Shown here piece by piece: positions 46,033 to 55,393 of a stretch of 56,224 nucleotides of DNA (position 1 is its first letter; each line of letters starts with the position of its first letter). The translations under genes were made by a program, and so were the position numbers. Origin of the DNA: Methylobacter sp. (GTDB lineage: Bacteria > Pseudomonadota > Gammaproteobacteria > Methylococcales > Methylomonadaceae); contig JAQUOU010000025.1 in the NCBI GenBank assembly GCA_028716975.1, positions 1 through 56,224 of the forward strand. The letters run 5' to 3'. A model generated the notes under the pieces. The model had not been told where the DNA came from and did no database searches. It saw only the letters and a list, made by a program, of their open reading frames with translations.

Positions 46033-47484
46033 ATGAATATTGCAGGCGTAAATTCGTCGCCATTGTTATCCGGCACCAGTCCATCTGTAGGATTACCGAT
46101 ACCTCTACTAGTTAATAGCGCTGTTCCCGAAGGCTTCACAGGAACATTAGTTGAGCAGATTGCTTTGTTAAGCGCTGCAATTAACCAGAATAAGCTACCT
46201 CTGCAGATACAGAATATTGTTCAGTCCAAAGTAACTGAGAGTGTGAATGGTAATGTCAGTCTATTGGAAAATAAAAGCACTCTGCAAGAACTTGCCGCTT
46301 TACTTGGCAAGGAATTGCCGGTGTCCTATAAAATAAATGAAGATGTGAAACCAGAAGCAATCCAGGCTGCGTTAACGGATCTATTAAAATACATGACGAC
46401 GGGCTCCGCTAGTGAAAAAGTGAATACTGATCAAAATAGTGCTGATCAAAATGTGGATGAGGCTAAGATGAATGTTCCGGCGCAAGTGAGTCCGAACCAG
46501 GTCTTCAGTGGTTTGATGACAGAAAGCGTGGAGAACAAGCCCGAAAAACAAACAGAAGATACTCAAATCGAAAATCAACCGGATAATACCCGGTCAATAG
46601 ATGGTGAAAGCCCTGAAATTATCTCCCAGTTATTGATGCCGCCGGCTCTTCCTGAAGGCAAAATTACTGAAAAAAAAATAGATGACAGTTCTGCAAATGA
46701 AGATGTAATTACAGAAAACGCGGTGCTTTCTTTTTTAACACCCGTGGTGACAGATAATAAATTGAATTTACAGCCATCGGTGACCAATAATAAATTGAAT
46801 TCGCTTAAAGAAGATACACCGTTAGATATTTTCTTGCCAAAAGCCGCCGCTTTTAAGGCGCCGGTTCAGGATAAGCAACAAAGCCTTGACTTAAACTTAA
46901 ACTCCCTCGAAAAAACAGTATTGATTGAGCAACCATCCTCATCTTTAAGCGCAGATAAAGCGGCGCCTCAACAGATTCCGGATATAGTTCAGCTTGACAA
47001 GCCATTGAGTACGAAGACCGATGTCCCTGCAATAACAAAACCTTTAACTCATCCGGATTGGAGCAAGGATATGGGTGACCGGATTATATGGATGAATAAC
47101 AAGGCAATACCAGCAGCGGAAATCAGGCTTAATCCTCAGCATCTTGGACCTATCTCGGTTCGTATTGATATTAATCAGGATCAGGCAACAATTACATTTT
47201 CTGCCCAACATAGCGCAGCAAGAGAAGCTCTGGAAGCCTCTATTCCAAAGTTGCGGGAAATGATGAGCGCTCAACAACTCAATCTTGTGGATGTGAATAT
47301 TTCTCAACAATCCACCCCAGATCACGGACGCTCATCGTCACAAGGATTTGCTCAAACGGCCGGGGGTAGCGGCAATGAGCAAGGAAATAAAAGCATGGCT
47401 ACTGAAGGAGTTACTAATGTCATTGAAGACATTGAAAATGGCCAGGCTATAGTGAGTAAAGGATTGTTGAGCCTCTATGCATAG
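46033..47484 (+). CDS. fliK: Flagellar hook-length control protein FliK
   Basis: 483 residues from the ATG at 46033, with GGGAGA 9 bases upstream; a TTG at 46027 is less likely. The long N-terminal part is low-complexity (Asn, Ser, Thr, Asp, Pro), with a short internal duplication near 46748-46802 (DNKLN and NNKLN). The conserved C-terminal domain is clear: AEIRLNPQHLGPISVRIDIN followed by QDQATITF, and ending in a polar tail. FliK measures hook length and switches export. Last gene of the fli run. Confidence 0.92.
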   Translation: MNIAGVNSSPLLSGTSPSVGLPIPLLVNSAVPEGFTGTLVEQIALLSAAINQNKLPLQIQNIVQSKVTESVNGNVSLLENKSTLQELAALLGKELPVSYKINEDVKPEAIQAALTDLLKYMTTGSASEKVNTDQNSADQNVDEAKMNVPAQVSPNQVFSGLMTESVENKPEKQTEDTQIENQPDNTRSIDGESPEIISQLLMPPALPEGKITEKKIDDSSANEDVITENAVLSFLTPVVTDNKLNLQPSVTNNKLNSLKEDTPLDIFLPKAAAFKAPVQDKQQSLDLNLNSLEKTVLIEQPSSSLSADKAAPQQIPDIVQLDKPLSTKTDVPAITKPLTHPDWSKDMGDRIIWMNNKAIPAAEIRLNPQHLGPISVRIDINQDQATITFSAQHSAAREALEASIPKLREMMSAQQLNLVDVNISQQSTPDHGRSSSQGFAQTAGGSGNEQGNKSMATEGVTNVIEDIENGQAIVSKGLLSLYA

Positions 47485-47529
47485 TTTGCAAATTTGATTA
47501 ACACCGTTTAGTAAGAAATTTTTGCCCAG

Positions 47530-47552
47530 AGAAAAGGCATGCTTTTCTTTCA
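47530..47552 (+). terminator. Terminator of the fli operon
   Basis: AGAAAAG (47530-47536) pairs with CTTTTCT (47542-47548) around five bases and is followed by TTC. It lies 46 bases past the fliK stop. The T-run is short. Confidence 0.45.
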
Positions 47553-47730
47553 TCGCGCCGAATCATTGCGCACTGAATTTTATCTCCTTTCAATAGGCTT
47601 AATTTTTAGTGCCTACACTGTGACTTTTCACTGGCTTATTTTTGAATAAATTACCCATCTTTATATAAAGAACTATACTTTGAGGATATAAATATACATA
47701 TCGAAATATGGTTGGCAAGGTGTTTATAAA

Positions 47731-48483
47731 ATGTCCGAAAAAAACTTAGCGCAACATTTTCAGCAATACTTTACAGTAAAGTCAGCAGACACACCCGACT
47801 TAAAAAAGGCGGTATATAAGCTCAGGTATGACGTTTATTGTACAGAATTAGAATACGAAAAAGATTGTCCACCTGGTTGTGAAAAAGACAAGTTTGATGA
47901 TTATTCAAGTCATGTCTTGATACAGCATAAATCTTCAGGAATTTATGCAGGCAGTGTAAGATTAGTAACTCCACCGTTGAATAACCCGCAAGCGCCTTTG
48001 CCGTTTGAAGTTAATTGCTTGCAATCAGTGGATGCTAAAAAAATAGCATTTCTTGAAAAAGAAGGCAGAATTTATCTCGGTGAATTATCAAGATTGGCAG
48101 TGCTCGGTTTTTTCAGGCGAAGGTCTGGTGAAAAATCGAATCCTTACGGTATAAATTTGTTGCACAACCCAATGGGTATAAGTGCTGAAGAAATGCGCTA
48201 CTTTCCCTTTATAGCGGTAGCGCTGTATATGGCTTCTGCCAGCATTGCAATAACTCGGGGTATTAAATATATAGTTGTGATGATGGAGCCTCGATTAGCA
48301 AAACATTTATCCCGCTTCGGGATTTGCTTTATCCAGCTTGGGGAAGTTATGGACTACCATGGCGAAAGAGCTATGTTTTATATTGACAATCCTACTTTGT
48401 TTGATAATTTCAAGCCGGAACTTGAAGAGTTTTACCAGCTTGTCGACAGTCAACTAAAACCTCTCAGTCCCTATCAGATTTAA
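47731..48483 (+). CDS. PEP-CTERM/exosortase system-associated acyltransferase
   Basis: 250 residues of the GNAT/LuxI-like group annotated with exosortase systems. The N-terminal half has LRYDVYCTELEYEKDCPPG, SSHVLIQHK and GSVRLVTPP, and the middle has ELSRLAVLGFFRRR, with the conserved Arg-Leu and Glu of acyl-homoserine-lactone-synthase-like folds. Product unknown; related enzymes make N-acyl amino acids. A cysteine-rich membrane protein gene follows, and a PEP-CTERM substrate is encoded 2.7 kb on. The exosortase itself is not in the window. Start has only a weak A/G-rich site. Confidence 0.85.
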   Translation: MSEKNLAQHFQQYFTVKSADTPDLKKAVYKLRYDVYCTELEYEKDCPPGCEKDKFDDYSSHVLIQHKSSGIYAGSVRLVTPPLNNPQAPLPFEVNCLQSVDAKKIAFLEKEGRIYLGELSRLAVLGFFRRRSGEKSNPYGINLLHNPMGISAEEMRYFPFIAVALYMASASIAITRGIKYIVVMMEPRLAKHLSRFGICFIQLGEVMDYHGERAMFYIDNPTLFDNFKPELEEFYQLVDSQLKPLSPYQI

Positions 48484-48606
48484 ACCATATTTAATCCGCC
48501 GGCATTAGAATGAAAATTTAAAACGCTCTTAAGTTCGATAAGACTCCAGTTATAAGTGAAGTTTTCCCTGACTTCGGCTCAATCTTTATTTATTTTAGAG
48601 GATATT

Positions 48607-49101
48607 ATGAAATCGGCAGATGCTAATAAAAAGGTGAATATAGATCAATGTATTCGTAAATTGAATAAAGTTCACAAGCAAAGACTAGGTCCATTCGGAC
48701 CTATTTTAGGAATGATTTTAATAATTATGTTTGCTTTTGCTCTCTTGCCTTTATTTCTTTTCCTAATATTTTTTAACACGGTCTATTTTTGGATACGGAG
48801 GCAAAAAGGAATTGATACTAAGCCTTACTTCAATTACGATCGGCATAAGCTTGCGCATTTACAATTTGCTGATAAATTTTGGTGCGAGTATTGCGAATGG
48901 GCAAATGGAGCATTGCAATGGGGTCTCGCTATAACTAATGAAATTGAACGTCGATATTGCCCTATTCAAAATCAGTGTCATCCGCACTGCGAAAAAGCTA
49001 AGGATTGGCGCAATGAGTATCTGAATTATGAACATGACCCCGAAGCTATTAATGGCTATTATTCTAATCGATACCTACAAGAGTCAGCGCTAGATGACTA
49101 A
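48607..49101 (+). CDS. Cysteine-rich membrane protein of unknown function
   Basis: 164 residues from the ATG at 48607 (AGAGGA 7 bases before); a start at 48556 is in frame but lacks a site. One strongly hydrophobic segment (32-62, probably one or a hairpin of two helices) is followed by a soluble domain with C93-C96 (FWCEYCEW) and C118, C124 and C128 (RYCPIQNQCHPHCEK): CxxC-x21-C-x5-C-x3-C, with two His, a likely zinc or Fe-S site. I do not recognise the family. It follows the acyltransferase by 120 bases on the same strand and may work with it. Confidence 0.65.
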   Translation: MKSADANKKVNIDQCIRKLNKVHKQRLGPFGPILGMILIIMFAFALLPLFLFLIFFNTVYFWIRRQKGIDTKPYFNYDRHKLAHLQFADKFWCEYCEWANGALQWGLAITNEIERRYCPIQNQCHPHCEKAKDWRNEYLNYEHDPEAINGYYSNRYLQESALDD

Positions 49102-49320
49102 GATGTGTTCAATACCCGGCGGCTTTAGCTATTTATAAAGATGGTAACCACATATTGAAAAGCGATTGCCTGGGATGCTTGCTACCGGCGTATTATCTCA
49201 AGTGGTTGACCATATCTGAGCGTTTTTAAGTTGGGGCAAAAACTATCACTCATTGTTTTTGCTAATTTTCTGTATGAAGAGTCGGATTACACTTAAGAAT
49301 TTGATTCCGCCAGTTTTAAG

Positions 49321-50928
49321 CTATAGTCCATAGCGCCCAGGGGCAATTATATTGTTTGGATCTAATGCTTTTTTAATTTTTTTTAATACATCCGGCACGG
49401 CCTGCACCCGGACCAATTCATTCATGGACTGCACACCTAAGCGATAGGGTACGAAACCTTTTTTTCGGCCGGTTTCAAATAATTCGTTATAACAATCGCG
49501 AGCATTGGCAACCTCACGTTCATCCTGACGATCAAATAGGATCGATATAGTGCTGTCAAAACATCGATAGGATAGGCTGGTCAAAGTAATGAGTGGTTCG
49601 ATATGATATTTAAGGCAAATAGACTTAGCCATTTCTACATATTCGCGAACTGCATGCGGTTTCATAGGCACCAACGGTGAATACCAGATTAAACCGCAAC
49701 CGTCTTGTGCAGGATTCATCGGCGTACCATCCTGAGGGATTGAGCCGGACCGCCAATAAGCTAAAGGCAGGGCAATTTCGCTCGGCTCACCGGCAAATAA
49801 TTGCATGGTTTTATTTAATGTATTGAGAACATTCGTAATATGCAGGTCACGCACAACCGGAATATATCGCAAACAATTATGCACATTGTTAACCAATCCC
49901 GGCGTTAAAAAAACCAGACGGCTTGCCACAGGCCTTAGAATACTTTTTATTTCACGGCAAACGGCCGCAACTAAGCGTTTATTTCCATATACCGCACCAA
50001 TGCCCGTCCAATCCATCGCTTGATTACGCCTTGCCATAGCTTGCAAGGCAGCATCTGAAATTAATCCTTGCTCATTGAGCTGATCTTTCGGATAAGGTTC
50101 AGACATGGATAATACCCGATGTTTATTCATCAAATTGATTGATCCGGTAGAAGAGCCAACTTCAATAAGAACTTGTCTTATTTTTTCCACGGCTAATTCC
50201 AGATTGTCATCTTTTTTTACACTGAAAAAAAATGCCTTGAAACATTGTGGTTTCGGCGCCAAAGCAATGGTCATTTGAGTGACTATGCCAAAATTACTTT
50301 GCGAAAACAGACCATCTATATAAGGGCCAATGCCCCATTTAAGAGCTCGATCAACGGCATTACCGCCCAAACCTGATAACATCGATTGATTATATATTTC
50401 ACCGTCAGGTAATACTGCTTGCAAACCCATCACGGCTGCAAAATGATCGGTGTAAGGCGTAATGCCATAACCTCGCTCCAGAGCGTTACCCAGTAAACTG
50501 CAATCAGGGCCTGCACCTGTAACCGGAATTAAAAAAGAATAATGATGCTGTTTTAAATAATCATTCAAGACTCGTTGCGTTACGCCGGGCTGGACGGAAA
50601 TTAAGCCGGTTTCGGCATCGAAATCGACTATTTTGTTCATGCGGGATAAATCAATCAATACGCAGTCGTTTTTAACCGGATTAGCCGAGCCATAACCCCA
50701 ATTCCGCCCGGTGCTGTAAGGATATAGCGGGATATGGCATTCGTTGGCTATCAGCACAATTTGTACTATTGCTTCAACACTATTAGGATACAGAATTGCC
50801 GGTACCGTTAAGTTAACGCCGATACAATTTGCAGTTGCCTTTTTAAGTTGTACAAAATCAGTTACCACAAATTCGGACCCAATAATTTGTTTCCATTGAG
50901 ATAAGGCCGCTTGAAAAGATAAAGACAT
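49321..50928 (-). CDS. FAD-linked oxidase of the VAO/PCMH type
   Basis: 535 residues. FAD-binding domain (about 40-225) with PYSTGRNWGYGSANP, VQPGVTQRVLND and GYGITPYTDHF; C-terminal substrate and cap domain ends with the typical DPNNIIAPGRYGL. Close in layout to 4-cresol dehydrogenase and vanillyl- or eugenol-alcohol oxidases, which oxidise phenolic compounds. No cytochrome partner gene is adjacent, so an oxidase or an unlinked partner is possible. Substrate unknown. No signal peptide seen. Confidence 0.8.
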   Translation of the reverse strand: MSLSFQAALSQWKQIIGSEFVVTDFVQLKKATANCIGVNLTVPAILYPNSVEAIVQIVLIANECHIPLYPYSTGRNWGYGSANPVKNDCVLIDLSRMNKIVDFDAETGLISVQPGVTQRVLNDYLKQHHYSFLIPVTGAGPDCSLLGNALERGYGITPYTDHFAAVMGLQAVLPDGEIYNQSMLSGLGGNAVDRALKWGIGPYIDGLFSQSNFGIVTQMTIALAPKPQCFKAFFFSVKKDDNLELAVEKIRQVLIEVGSSTGSINLMNKHRVLSMSEPYPKDQLNEQGLISDAALQAMARRNQAMDWTGIGAVYGNKRLVAAVCREIKSILRPVASRLVFLTPGLVNNVHNCLRYIPVVRDLHITNVLNTLNKTMQLFAGEPSEIALPLAYWRSGSIPQDGTPMNPAQDGCGLIWYSPLVPMKPHAVREYVEMAKSICLKYHIEPLITLTSLSYRCFDSTISILFDRQDEREVANARDCYNELFETGRKKGFVPYRLGVQSMNELVRVQAVPDVLKKIKKALDPNNIIAPGRYGL

Positions 50929-51123
50929 GATAGGGAACCTGTTAGTTGGAGTTTCTGAAATTAATTGTAGATCAATAGAACATTGAAAGTTATTTATCTA
51001 TTCGCCGATAACATGTCAATTTTTTTTACAAATTCATATTTTTTTAAAGTTTTTTCAGTAACATTTACTCAAAGCAAGTTTTTTTTGCTATTAAAAACTG
51101 GGAGTTAGCGCCCTGTATTTTTC

Positions 51124-51140
51124 ATGGCATAGTAACTGCT
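51124..51140 (+). promoter_or_regulatory. Candidate sigma-54 promoter of the PEP-CTERM gene
   Basis: ATGGCATAGTAACTGCT carries TGGCA and GC with exactly ten bases between GG and GC. It lies 51 bases before the ATG of the PEP-CTERM gene. PEP-CTERM genes in other bacteria are often under PrsK/PrsR, a sigma-54 system, so the site fits. Confidence 0.65.
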
Positions 51141-51190
51141 TAATACTCAATGTAATGCATTTTTACTTAACAATTAGGAGATTTCATAAT

Positions 51191-51922
51191 ATGAAAACAT
51201 TAAAATTAATAGGCGCAACAGCCCTTTTGCTGTTGAGTAGTCAAGTTAGCGCTATTACAGTGGGCGGGGTAACTTGGGATCCGGATTCTCCACTTGATTT
51301 TTCTTCATTTTCCATTGCTGCACATCAAAACATTGATCCAACAACCGGTGCACTGAGTGGGTGGGGAATTTTTACCACCATGAATGGAACTGACCAAGCT
51401 ACGTTTTGCCCTGGCTGTGAATTAACATTTCAATTTTCAGGTTATACTCCTATACCTGGGTCCCCTATAACCGTTCCAACTTTCGGATCAACAATTACCT
51501 ATAGTGGGGGTATCGTACAAGTCTTTGTAGATAATACCCCGGAAATTACCAACCCAGCTGATCCAACAACTCTGACCGCTGCCAATACCTCAGATGGAAC
51601 TTTATGGCTGGATTTGGTAGGCCATGGTAATTTTTTAGGTACAGCAGATGCTAATCTCCAAACTTTGACAGGTTCGGGTTTTTTGGACGTTATTGGCGGT
51701 CTTGCCCAAGCCAATTTCAATACCAATACAAAATCTAATGGATCTGATTTCTCTCAAACGTTTAGTTTTACACAGTTAGTTAATGGAGACCCCAAAAATG
51801 CAAATGGAACTGGTAATGTCGCTAGTGATAGCATTGCAATTAACGCTCCAGAGCCTGTTACATTATCTTTGCTGGGATTAGGCTTACTGGGCTTTTCTAC
51901 TCTGCGTCGTAAATCAGTATAA
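51191..51922 (+). CDS. PEP-CTERM sorting-domain exported protein
   Basis: 243 residues. The ATG at 51191 has AGGAG at 51176-51180 and begins a clear signal peptide (MKTLKLIGATALLLLSSQVSA). The mature part is Thr-, Gly- and Asn-rich with one Cys pair (FCPGC). The C-terminus has the tripartite exosortase signal: APEPVT, a hydrophobic segment (LSLLGLGLLGF), and basic RRKS. Exosortase would cut it and pass it to the envelope or matrix. The exosortase lies elsewhere. Confidence 0.9.
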   Translation: MKTLKLIGATALLLLSSQVSAITVGGVTWDPDSPLDFSSFSIAAHQNIDPTTGALSGWGIFTTMNGTDQATFCPGCELTFQFSGYTPIPGSPITVPTFGSTITYSGGIVQVFVDNTPEITNPADPTTLTAANTSDGTLWLDLVGHGNFLGTADANLQTLTGSGFLDVIGGLAQANFNTNTKSNGSDFSQTFSFTQLVNGDPKNANGTGNVASDSIAINAPEPVTLSLLGLGLLGFSTLRRKSV

Positions 51923-51929
51923 GTTGTCC

Positions 51930-51960
51930 AATTGGGTTATCCGGCTAGGGTAACCCAATT
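51930..51960 (+). terminator. Terminator hairpin after the PEP-CTERM gene
   Basis: AATTGGGTTA (51930-51939) and TAACCCAATT (51951-51960) are perfectly complementary with an 11-base loop. It begins 8 bases after the stop. A short pyrimidine stretch follows. Confidence 0.7.
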
Positions 51961-52003
51961 TCTCCACACTAGAATCAATTAAAATAACTGTTTGTTCTTT
52001 AAT

Positions 52004-52047
52004 TGTTTTTTTATAAACTTCTTTCTAAATAAGTTTATAAAAAAACA
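52004..52047. repeat. 17-bp AT-rich inverted repeat
   Basis: TGTTTTTTTATAAACTT (52004-52020) is fully complementary to 52031-52047 across a 10-base loop. It is 44 bases downstream of the PEP-CTERM terminator. With AT-only arms it could be a second terminator or an element end. Confidence 0.6.
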
Positions 52048-52058
52048 GTCAAGCGAAG

Positions 52059-52099
52059 AAATATTACGATTTTTTATCGTATCAAGGATCGTAATATTT
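52059..52099. repeat. 12-bp inverted repeat
   Basis: AAATATTACGAT (52059-52070) pairs exactly with ATCGTAATATTT (52088-52099) with a 17-base loop that holds a further ATCGTAT copy. It directly follows the previous inverted repeat. Confidence 0.55.
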
Positions 52100-52248
52100 T
52101 GAAAAGATTATCTAGCAGGCTGGATAACTTCAGATGATTTAGCACCCCCCACAATATATTGAACAATTAATCTACTTCCGGTTTCTCAACTTTTCCTCAC
52201 TGCCCCGGCATTTTTAAAATAAAGGTAAGTACAGGCACGTTATTTCGC

Positions 52249-52572
52249 TTGACGAAAGTGAGGGTGGCATCAATAAGATTTTGCACTTTGAGTAAAAGGA
52301 GTCCCTATAGTCATGACCAACAGCGCATTTTTGTTGTTCACCTCATCCTAGGAGTTTCAAAGTCAAATGCATTGCAACGCGAGCAGTGGCTTCAGAGGGT
52401 GGTCATCGCAATAAAGGAAGCAGATGTTGGATTAGCTACATTCTATAGGATGTCGGCTTACGTCATCTTTGGCCGTGCCAGTATGGCCCATGCCGTGTGC
52501 GTCAACCATCATGGATTAGCAGATACTATTCGTGCTATTTTCCAATATCCTAACTGTAATGGCTTTGCTTAA
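52249..52572 (+). CDS. Unrecognised open frame (doubtful)
   Basis: 107 codons from a TTG start with no clear ribosome binding site. The translation shows no signal, membrane helix or motif I know. An ATG in another frame at 52312 is closed quickly. It may be a remnant; listed because it is the only long frame in this stretch. Confidence 0.15.
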   Translation: MTKVRVASIRFCTLSKRSPYSHDQQRIFVVHLILGVSKSNALQREQWLQRVVIAIKEADVGLATFYRMSAYVIFGRASMAHAVCVNHHGLADTIRAIFQYPNCNGFA

Positions 52573-52972
52573 AACATTGAATGGCTAATTTTATTTTCGG
52601 ATGGAAGAAAAGCTCCGTCAGCATGGGCAGATGGCTTGATGAGCCATAAATAAATCAGTCGGATAAAGAATTTAGCTATAAGTTAGACCACTGTAAAATT
52701 TTCTGACACTCATAAGACAGCAGTGTTTTAGCTTTGCTACGCGACAGTACTCACATTCACAAGCGAATCACTCCAGCTTATCTGATAAAGCCAGCATTAT
52801 TGCTCTTGGCGATCATTAATATACCTTCAAAAACCCAATACTCGCCGATTGGTAGCCTATACTGTTATGCGCAGCATGCTGGAATACCATATACGCGCTG
52901 ATAAATAGCGAACTGTAAGTAAGAGTGTATTTTCGAGCTTATCCCTAGATTTTAAAAGCCGCCTAATTTTGG

Positions 52973-53018
52973 AGTTAGTGTATATAGGCATTCGTACGTA
53001 TTGTATATTTAGTTCGAA
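52973..53018. repeat. Dispersed repeat, copy 2
   Basis: Aligns to 3811-3856 without gaps at 38 of 46 bases. The flanks of both copies also share a weaker upstream similarity (AGATTTT...AAAGCCGC/AAAGCGGC). Identity and origin unknown. Confidence 0.5.
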
Positions 53019-53815
53019 ACAGTAATTATAAACCCGATGATAAGTTGATAAATTTAAACTGATAATGCAGTGGCCTTTCCTAGTTATAAATCTGAATGGT
53101 CGGGGGTGGCTTTTACTTGCAATCAATAACAATTTCTGGTTGAAGCGAATACAAGTTTCAACTCATCATACTAAAGTATTAATACTCTTAGAGCATTTAA
53201 AAATAGACATGGAATTTACTCCATTCATTACATGAGTCATACCCAATAAAATATTCAGTTAAAACTTATGCAAGATTATGTGCTAAGTAATAAAAATCAA
53301 GAGGAAGTCTAAGTGCATAATAGAAAAATGGATTATCAAAAGTGATTGATGGGTATCTCTGTAGTTCCTCTGACTCTGCAATTTTTGGTATCGGGAGATA
53401 GTAAGGAAACGAAATAAACGGCTCATTTCTCAGAGAAATATTTAGCCAGAAAAACTTCCGCCAACCCGAATTACGTGACATAGAAAAGCGCATCGCTCAA
53501 CTGGCTGAAATAGATGGCCGTTGGGAAGCTTAAATGCGCGGATAGATCGGAAGGCATTTTCTATTTCTGGTCGAGAGCCTGAAAAGACTGGAAAAGCAGC
53601 TAAGCCATTTGATGTCATGCCGATGTTCAAATTGCTGAGAGTCCAAACGGACCACGTGCCGATAATAATGAGGAGTAAATCGCAAATGAAAGGTTTCCTT
53701 TAGATGGAGGTGTGCAGCGTTCACCTAAGTTAGCACCTTAATTCTGGTCGATAAAAATATCTTTTTAATTTTTTCAAGACGTTATGTTAATGCATAAATT
53801 TATGGAGTATTAAAC

Positions 53816-54796
53816 GTGAATATACAATTATTTAAAAAAGGCTTCTTGCTGTTTTTATTACTGATAGTTTGCAATATATCCCGGGCAGAAACCTCCTTTT
53901 CCGGTCTGTATGCTTTTGGAGATAGTTTAATGGATACCGGTAATGATTATGTTCTTACTGGAGTAACCGGGTTTTCTATTCCTCCTAAAACGCGTTATTA
54001 CCAAAGTCGATTTTCTAACGGCCCTAATACGGTCGATCAGTTATGGGAATTAATGAATCATTCAACTCAAGTAATTCCTTTCATGACTATACGTCCGAGC
54101 GAGTTGAAAATAACTGAAAATGAAGCGTTAAACTTCTCATTCGGGGGCTCGACTAGCGGTATTTTTAGTTCCGTTCTAGGTCAATTTAACGTGCCGGGTC
54201 TTTTGGGGCAAGTGGGGATATTCAAAATTATAAAGCTCGGTGATGGCGTATTGAAAAAATCTGTAGCTTTAATTTGGACAGGGGCTAATGATTACTTTTA
54301 TCAGTATATTGGCGGAGTACCTATGTCCGCTGACCAGGTAACAAAAAATATCGAGAAGGCTGTTAAATTATTATATGCTTCCGGAATTCGCAATTTTATA
54401 GTACCGAATGTGCCCGACCTAGGCGATGTACCTCTTGCTCTGATATTGGCATCCGCACCAGGAAAAGAATGGATTCCGCAAGCGCTTTCACAACAAACTG
54501 AAGATCATAATATCAAGCTGGATCGCATACTTCATAATCTGGCAATAACCTTGCCACAAGTTAAAATCTTTCCGGTCGATATTTACAGCCGTGTAAAAAG
54601 CTTAATCACACCCTCGCAAATTGTGCCTGGCCCTGCCGCCGGTTGTATATATCATATGCCGGTGCCCAATGCTGAGGTATGTTCGGCTGTCAATTTCGAT
54701 TTAGGAGTCGGGCTCTACTACTGGGACGAAATACATCCAACTACAGAAGCGCATAGCATTCTGGCGAATATAATACATGAGGTAATGACGCAATAA
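53816..54796 (+). CDS. Exported SGNH/GDSL-family esterase or lipase
   Basis: 326 residues. Signal peptide 1-25 (hydrophobic core, cleavage near SRAE). SGNH blocks: catalytic Ser in FGDSLMDTGN (about 33-42), Gly block NFSFGGSTSG, Asn in WTGANDYFYQ, and Asp-His in WDEIHPTTEAH near the C-terminus. Similar to outer-membrane or secreted thermolabile-haemolysin-type phospholipases. Starts with GTG at 53816, GGAG at 53804; no ATG is near. Isolated gene. Confidence 0.85.
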   Translation: MNIQLFKKGFLLFLLLIVCNISRAETSFSGLYAFGDSLMDTGNDYVLTGVTGFSIPPKTRYYQSRFSNGPNTVDQLWELMNHSTQVIPFMTIRPSELKITENEALNFSFGGSTSGIFSSVLGQFNVPGLLGQVGIFKIIKLGDGVLKKSVALIWTGANDYFYQYIGGVPMSADQVTKNIEKAVKLLYASGIRNFIVPNVPDLGDVPLALILASAPGKEWIPQALSQQTEDHNIKLDRILHNLAITLPQVKIFPVDIYSRVKSLITPSQIVPGPAAGCIYHMPVPNAEVCSAVNFDLGVGLYYWDEIHPTTEAHSILANIIHEVMTQ

Positions 54797-54928
54797 TTTT
54801 TCACTTAATGCATATGTAATTACGTAGCGCTAGCCCGGATATTTCATAAAAAAAGCGGGTAAATCCTGTAGAGTTCGATAAAATTGAGTTGCTTACATTG
54901 AATTTGAACAATGATTTACCTGCCAAAT

Positions 54929-55290
54929 TGTACTGCCATTCATATTGAATTTCCTGCCTTTAATCGCCGTAAAATCCAAGCCGACTTCAGCGGTGACGCA
55001 CATATTCCACTCCCCAGACTCGGACCGACCCCTGCACCGACTCGTCGACTTGTTGCGGCAACGGGTATATGGCTTGGCTTGTGGTTATGAAGATTTGAAC
55101 GATCATGATATCTTAAGAAACGCTATCGCCTTTGAGACGGCTGTCGAAAAAATCACGTGCTGGGCAGCCGGTCAATGCGGTGCCGGTTCGAGCAACCAGC
55201 GGATCGGACACGGATGTGGCGGCTTCATGAAAACTTGTTGAGTCAATTTATCCCCTCCTACAATCACCCACCCAAGTCTGTCCGGCATCA
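54929..55290 (+). pseudogene. IS1380-family transposase 5' remnant
   Basis: Three short pieces in different frames match the start of IS1380-type transposases: FNRRKIQADFSGD (54959 on), LRQRVYGLACGYEDLNDHD (about 55055 on) and FEQPADRTRMWRLHENLLSQ (about 55185 on). At least two frameshifts and a deletion separate them, and the catalytic core is gone. The sequence before it (54830-54925) may hold the old left end. Confidence 0.75.
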
Positions 55291-55393
55291 ACTATCTTGG
55301 CCGAATTGACGACACACTCCTGGCCGGTTTTAGTTAAAAAAGGGGGTAGTGGGTTAAACCTGCGATTCGTTATGAATATCACGCCCAAACTCG

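Larger units (their letters stand above)
51923..53815. other. Gene-poor region
   Basis: Nearly 1.9 kb with no gene I can defend. It holds three hairpins near 51930-52100, an unrecognised frame at 52249-52572, copy 2 of the dispersed repeat at 52973-53018, and a degraded coding piece near 53440-53532 (plus strand: LRDIEKRIAQLAEIDGRWEA then stop). The DNA is AT-rich and resembles a graveyard of mobile DNA. Confidence 0.45.

Noticed and set aside
46384-46787. Minus-strand frames inside fliK
   Set aside because: They are antisense to the low-complexity part of fliK and carry no motif.
53012-53020. GTTCGAAAC resembling a tRNA T-loop
   Set aside because: No anticodon arm, acceptor stem or CCA could be drawn around it; the same bases belong to the dispersed repeat.
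53442-53724. Short frames on both strands around 53.5 kb
   Set aside because: No start signals or domains; the plus-strand piece ending WEA looks like a degraded gene end rather than a gene.
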